Origin: an uncultured Collinsella sp.
GTDB lineage: Bacteria > Actinomycetota > Coriobacteriia > Coriobacteriales > Coriobacteriaceae
Reading direction: 5' to 3'
Assembly: GCA_937950415.1 (NCBI GenBank)
Contig: CALFDL010000062.1
Span: forward strand, 1-7,777
Length of the DNA: 7,777 nt
Both the position numbers and the translations under genes were made by a program. The notes beneath the pieces are model-generated. The model saw only the letters and a list, made by a program, of their open reading frames with translations. It ran no database searches and was not told the DNA's origin. This document shows positions 4,880 through 7,777 of the stretch, one piece after another; the stretch's first letter is position 1; every line of letters starts with the position of its first letter.

Positions 4880-6262
4880 ATGATCATTACTCTGTGTGGT
4901 GGCGGATCCACCTTTACCCCCGGCATCGTCAAGTCCATCGCCCTGCGCAAGGACGAGCTCGACGTTGACGAGATTCGTCTGTACGACATCAACGAGGAGC
5001 GTCAGCGCAAGATTGGCGTGCTCGTGGACTGGATTTTGCACGAGGATCTTGGCCTGGACATCAAGCTCACGGTGACCACCGACAAGGAGACTGCCTTTAC
5101 GGATGCCAGCTTCGTGTTTGCCCAGATGCGCGTGGGCGGCTACGCCATGCGCGAGCAGGACGAGAAGATTCCGCTGCGTCACGGCTGCGTGGGCCAGGAG
5201 ACTTGCGGTTGCGGCGGCCTTGCCTACGGCATGCGCACCATCTTCCCCATGGTCGAGCTGATCGATGACGTTGAGAAGTACGCCAAGAAGGACTACTGGA
5301 TTCTCAACTACTCCAACCCTGCCGCCATCGTGTCCGAGGGCTGCCGCGTGCTGCGCCCCAACGCTCGCATCATCAACATCTGCGACATGCCGATCGCGAT
5401 CATCGACGTGGTTTGCGCCGCGCTCGATATCGACAAGAAGGATGTCGAGTACGATTACTTTGGCCTTAACCACTTTGGCTGGTTCACCTCGATTCGCCAC
5501 AAGGGCGAGGAGGTGCTCCCGCAGCTGCGCGAGTACATCAAGGAGCACGAGATTCTGCTGCCCGATTCCTACCTCAAGGGCATGGGCTCGCTCATGGCAA
5601 AGAAGCCCGAGGAGGCCACCGACGAGCATCCCGAGCAGAACCGCCACACCAAGGGCAGCTGGTACTACGTCTGGAAGGGCGAGTACGAGATCATGGAGTG
5701 CTTCCCGGAGTACCTGCCCAACACGTATCTGAACTACTACCTGCAGCAGAAGGAGTTCGTCGAGCATTCCAACCCCGAGCGCACCCGTGCTAACGAGGTC
5801 GAGGAGACGCGCGAGAAGAACCTCTTTGATGGTATCGATCACTACGAGAAGACGGGCGAGATCGACGAGAGCACGTTCTATGCGGGCAGCCACGGCGACT
5901 GGATTGCCGACCTGGCTATCGCTCTGAAGAACGATACCAAGCAGCGCTTCCTGGTCATTTGCGAGAACAAGGGCGCTATCCCCAACATGCCCTACGACGC
6001 TATGGTCGAGCTGCCTGCCTACATTGGCAAGAACGGCCCCGAGGTCATCAGCCGCGACAACATTCCGCTGTTCCAACAGGGCCTTATGATGCAGCAGCTG
6101 AACTCCGAGAAGCTTGTGGTCGAGGCCACGATCGAGGGCTCGTACGAGAAGGCACTCAAGGCCTTTACGCTCAACAAGACCGTGCCTTCGATGAAGGTCG
6201 CCAAGGAGGTTCTCGACGACATGATCGAGGCCAACAAGGGTTACTGGCCTGAGCTTAGCTAA
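4880..6262 (+). CDS. malA: GH4 6-phospho-alpha-glucosidase (MalA/GlvA type)
   Basis: A 460-residue cytosolic glycosidase that cleaves phosphorylated disaccharides such as maltose 6'-phosphate by the NAD+- and Mn2+-dependent redox mechanism of GH4. GGGSTFTPG (7-15) is the NAD-binding turn, QETCG (106-110) and NYSNP (143-147) are family motifs, and INICDMP (165-171) gives C168 as metal ligand and D169 as general acid. GLNHFGW (195-201) gives metal ligand H198, and NTY (281-283) gives Y283 as probable base. Asp after the Cys (CDMP) is the alpha-glucosidase signature; beta enzymes have CNxP. Compared with B. subtilis GlvA from memory, about 22 extra residues lie between H198 and Y283. The start is three bases after the EIICB stop, with GAGAAGGAG (4862-4870) as ribosome site inside the preceding gene, so the two are translated together. 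Confidence 0.94.
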   Translation: MIITLCGGGSTFTPGIVKSIALRKDELDVDEIRLYDINEERQRKIGVLVDWILHEDLGLDIKLTVTTDKETAFTDASFVFAQMRVGGYAMREQDEKIPLRHGCVGQETCGCGGLAYGMRTIFPMVELIDDVEKYAKKDYWILNYSNPAAIVSEGCRVLRPNARIINICDMPIAIIDVVCAALDIDKKDVEYDYFGLNHFGWFTSIRHKGEEVLPQLREYIKEHEILLPDSYLKGMGSLMAKKPEEATDEHPEQNRHTKGSWYYVWKGEYEIMECFPEYLPNTYLNYYLQQKEFVEHSNPERTRANEVEETREKNLFDGIDHYEKTGEIDESTFYAGSHGDWIADLAIALKNDTKQRFLVICENKGAIPNMPYDAMVELPAYIGKNGPEVISRDNIPLFQQGLMMQQLNSEKLVVEATIEGSYEKALKAFTLNKTVPSMKVAKEVLDDMIEANKGYWPELS

Positions 6263-6270
6263 AGACAGAA

Positions 6271-6298
6271 GGTCGCTGGCACAAAAGAGCCGCTGACC
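6271..6298 (+). other. Small hairpin just after the GH4 gene
   Basis: GGTC (6271-6274) pairs with GACC (6295-6298), and GGC (6278-6280) with GCC (6289-6291). A symmetrical GCT/GCT internal loop lies between them and the apical loop is ACAAAAGA. It lies between the stop codon and the main terminator and may protect the 3' end of the mRNA. The structure is modest and could be chance. Confidence 0.3.
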
Positions 6299-6310
6299 GT
6301 AAAACTTAAC

Positions 6311-6354
6311 CAATGCCCCGTTCGCGTGCTTGCGCGGACGGGGCATTGTCATTT
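6311..6354 (+). terminator. Terminator of the PTS operon
   Basis: A continuous 16-bp stem runs from CAATGCCCCGTTCGCG (6311-6326) to CGCGGACGGGGCATTG (6333-6348), with one T-G pair and the 6-base loop TGCTTG. The tail TCATTT is only partly T-rich. The stem is strong, so termination is likely though perhaps not complete. The tail overlaps the dyad at 6351-6374. Confidence 0.75.
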
Positions 6355-6374
6355 GATAACGCGTTTTATCAAAT
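6351..6374. promoter_or_regulatory. 24-bp perfect-arm dyad, candidate operator
   Basis: ATTTGATAA (6351-6359) and TTATCAAAT (6366-6374) are perfect reverse complements around the 6-base spacer CGCGTT. Being A+T-rich and separate from the terminator stem, it looks more like a protein-binding site than an RNA hairpin. It contains TTGAT and ATCAA half-sites, but 10 bases apart rather than the 4 of an FNR box. It lies about 160 bases before the oxidoreductase start. No confident promoter hexamers were found between the two. Confidence 0.4.
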
Positions 6375-6449
6375 ATGGCATTTATCTGCGGTAATGTTCT
6401 ATTTCACCGCCGAGGGTGACATTTCATACCGCCTGCCGAACTGCGTGGA

Positions 6450-6513
6450 GACCTAACAACTTTTTAGGTCAGTGTTGTGCGTGTAGCAACTTCGCCCGGC
6501 CTCGCCTCCGGGC
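6450..6513 (+). other. Two hairpins in the leader of the oxidoreductase gene
   Basis: GACCTAA (6450-6456) and TTAGGTC (6464-6470) form a 7-bp stem with loop CAACTTT. GCCCGG (6494-6499) and CCGGGC (6508-6513) form a 6-bp stem with an 8-base loop. The second stem ends 10 bases before the GAGGGG ribosome site (6524-6529). The first could be a regulator dyad; the second may affect translation. No T run follows either. Confidence 0.35.
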
Positions 6514-6534
6514 TGCCGCATGAGAGGGGATCTT

Positions 6535-7777
6535 ATGGCACGACTGCACGTAATGGAACGCAGCCACGCTCAGGCCGTCATGGACGACCTGCACGATGCA
6601 CTCGGACGTCGTCTGGCGGTGAGTTCGCTCGCCCCGTGCCCCGTCGAGTTTACGGCGGCGCTCGTCAACCTGTGCTCCACCCAGAGCTGCGGCAAGTGCA
6701 CGCCCTGCCGCGTGGGCCTGAGCGCGCTGAGCGACCTGCTCGCCGATGTGCTCGAGGGCCGCGCCGACGAGTCCACGCTCAATCTGGTCGAGCGCACCGC
6801 CCGCACCATCTATCTTTCGAGCGACTGCGCCATCGGCTACGAAGCTGGCGCCATGGCACTCACGGCCATTCGCGGCTTCCGCGACGATTTTGAGCACCAC
6901 ATTCGCGAGCACTCCTGCGGCTTTGACCGCGAGGCCCGCGTCCCGTGCGTCTCGGGCTGCCCGGCGCACGTCGACATTCCCGGGTACATTTCGCTGGTCG
7001 AGGCCGGCCGCTATGCCGACGCCGTCAAGGTCATCCGCAAGAACAATCCGCTGCCGCTCGTCTGCGGCCTGGTGTGCGAGCATCCCTGCGAGATGCACTG
7101 CCGCCGTGGCATGGTCGACGACCCCATGAACATCCTCGCCCTCAAGCGTTTTGCCGTTGAGCATAGCGACCTCAACGACCACAAGCCGCATGTGGTGGAC
7201 AACACCGGGAAGCGCGTCGCCGTGATCGGCGGCGGCCCGGCCGGTCTTTCTTGCGCTTACTACCTGGCCGTGATGGGCCACAAGGTGACCATCTTGGAGC
7301 AGCGCCACCACCTGGGCGGCATGCTGCGCTACGGCATCCCCAGCTATCGTCTGCCGCGCGAGCGCCTGCAGGCCGAGATCGACTGGATCTTGAGCGCCGG
7401 CATCGACGTGGAGCTCGACCACTCCGTCAACGGCGAGGAGCTTGCCCGTCTGCGCGACGAGTTCGATGCCGTCTACCTGGCCATTGGCGCCCACAGCGAT
7501 AAGAAGCTCGGCCTTCCGGGCGAAGAGGCTCCCGGCGTGGAGTCGGCCGTCAAGATGCTGCGTGCCATCGGCGACGACGAACTGCCCGACCTGAGCGGCC
7601 AGCGCGTGTGCGTCATCGGCGGCGGCAACGTGGCCATGGACGTGGCGCGCTCCGCCGTGCGCTGCGGTGCCGAAAAGGTGAGCATCGTCTACCGCCGTCG
7701 CATCTGCGACATGACGGCCCAGGATGCCGAGATTGCCGGCGCCCAGGCCGAGGGCTGCGAGGTTCTGGAGCTCACGG
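6535..7777 (+). CDS. FAD-dependent NAD(P)H oxidoreductase with NuoF-type Fe-S domain fused to a GltD-like core (SfrB-like), 3' end outside window
   Basis: The first 414 residues of a large soluble flavoprotein; the frame runs open off the window. The N-terminal domain copies the C-terminal [4Fe-4S] domain of NuoF: SCGKCTPCRVG (51-61) with C52, C55, C58, and C98 in SSDCAIG. Next comes a GltD/dihydropyrimidine-dehydrogenase-type Fe-S region: C138 and C142 in VPCVSGCPAHVDIPGY, then C177, C181, C185, C189. The FAD fold has VIGGGPAG (230-237) and the family motif GGMLRYGIPSYRLPRE (261-276). The NAD(P)H fold has VIGGGNVAMD (360-369). This order is seen in SfrB-like NADPH oxidoreductases and in flavoprotein subunits of hydrogenases and formate dehydrogenases. 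ATG 6535 has GAGGGG (6524-6529) five bases upstream. The physiological partner should be encoded downstream. Confidence 0.88.
   Translation, partial: MARLHVMERSHAQAVMDDLHDALGRRLAVSSLAPCPVEFTAALVNLCSTQSCGKCTPCRVGLSALSDLLADVLEGRADESTLNLVERTARTIYLSSDCAIGYEAGAMALTAIRGFRDDFEHHIREHSCGFDREARVPCVSGCPAHVDIPGYISLVEAGRYADAVKVIRKNNPLPLVCGLVCEHPCEMHCRRGMVDDPMNILALKRFAVEHSDLNDHKPHVVDNTGKRVAVIGGGPAGLSCAYYLAVMGHKVTILEQRHHLGGMLRYGIPSYRLPRERLQAEIDWILSAGIDVELDHSVNGEELARLRDEFDAVYLAIGAHSDKKLGLPGEEAPGVESAVKMLRAIGDDELPDLSGQRVCVIGGGNVAMDVARSAVRCGAEKVSIVYRRRICDMTAQDAEIAGAQAEGCEVLELT

Noticed and set aside
3200..6352. Very long open frame on the minus strand (about 1050 codons)
   Set aside because: It is antisense to the EIICB and GH4 genes, which have clear motifs. 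Such frames arise from high-G+C codon bias. Its translation is low-complexity, with no recognisable domain.
6351..6374. FNR box
   Set aside because: TTGAT and ATCAA half-sites are present, but they are 10 bases apart instead of 4, so a standard FNR dimer would not fit.

Overview
The window looks like a chromosomal segment from a high-G+C anaerobe, most likely a gut Coriobacteriia (Collinsella-like). This is an inference from base composition, codon use and gene content: an EFR1-type flavodoxin/ferredoxin, an NAD+/Mn2+-dependent GH4 glycosidase and an iron-sulfur flavoprotein oxidoreductase. No rRNA, tRNA or other taxonomic marker is present. All supported genes are on the + strand.

Layout. 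Bases 1-113 are the basic, glycine-rich tail of a protein that starts outside the window, probably a DEAD-box RNA helicase, followed by a strong intrinsic terminator. A gene-free stretch of about 550 bases follows; it holds several dyads and a pair of inverted motifs. Bases 734-1495 encode a complete EFR1-type protein (flavodoxin fold plus two [4Fe-4S] clusters). The gap from 1496 to 1774 is dense in control sequence: a REP-like element, two 16-base direct repeats 21 bases apart, a promoter candidate, and a leader in which a probable BglG/LicT-type antiterminator hairpin overlaps a 14-bp terminator stem.

Bases 1775-6262 form one PTS operon: a Crr-like EIIA, a BglG/LicT-family antiterminator with two PRD domains, an EIICB permease of the alpha-glucoside/glucose superfamily, and a GH4 6-phospho-alpha-glucosidase carrying the Cys-Asp-Met-Pro signature. 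In the inferred pathway an alpha-glucoside (maltose or an isomer) is taken up and phosphorylated by EIIA/EIICB. The GH4 enzyme then splits it into glucose 6-phosphate and a free sugar. The PRD protein senses PTS phosphorylation and opens the leader terminator. A 16-bp hairpin closes the operon.

Bases 6535-7777 are the first 414 residues of an unfinished oxidoreductase. It has a NuoF-type C-terminal [4Fe-4S] domain, then a GltD/dihydropyrimidine-dehydrogenase-type Fe-S domain, then FAD- and NAD(P)H-binding folds, the architecture of SfrB-like and electron-bifurcating flavoprotein subunits. A 24-bp dyad and two hairpins lie in its upstream region.

No CRISPR array, transposase, phage gene or defence system was seen. 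The most interesting element is the antiterminator/terminator switch, followed by the pairing of a LicT-type regulator with an alpha-glucoside pathway.
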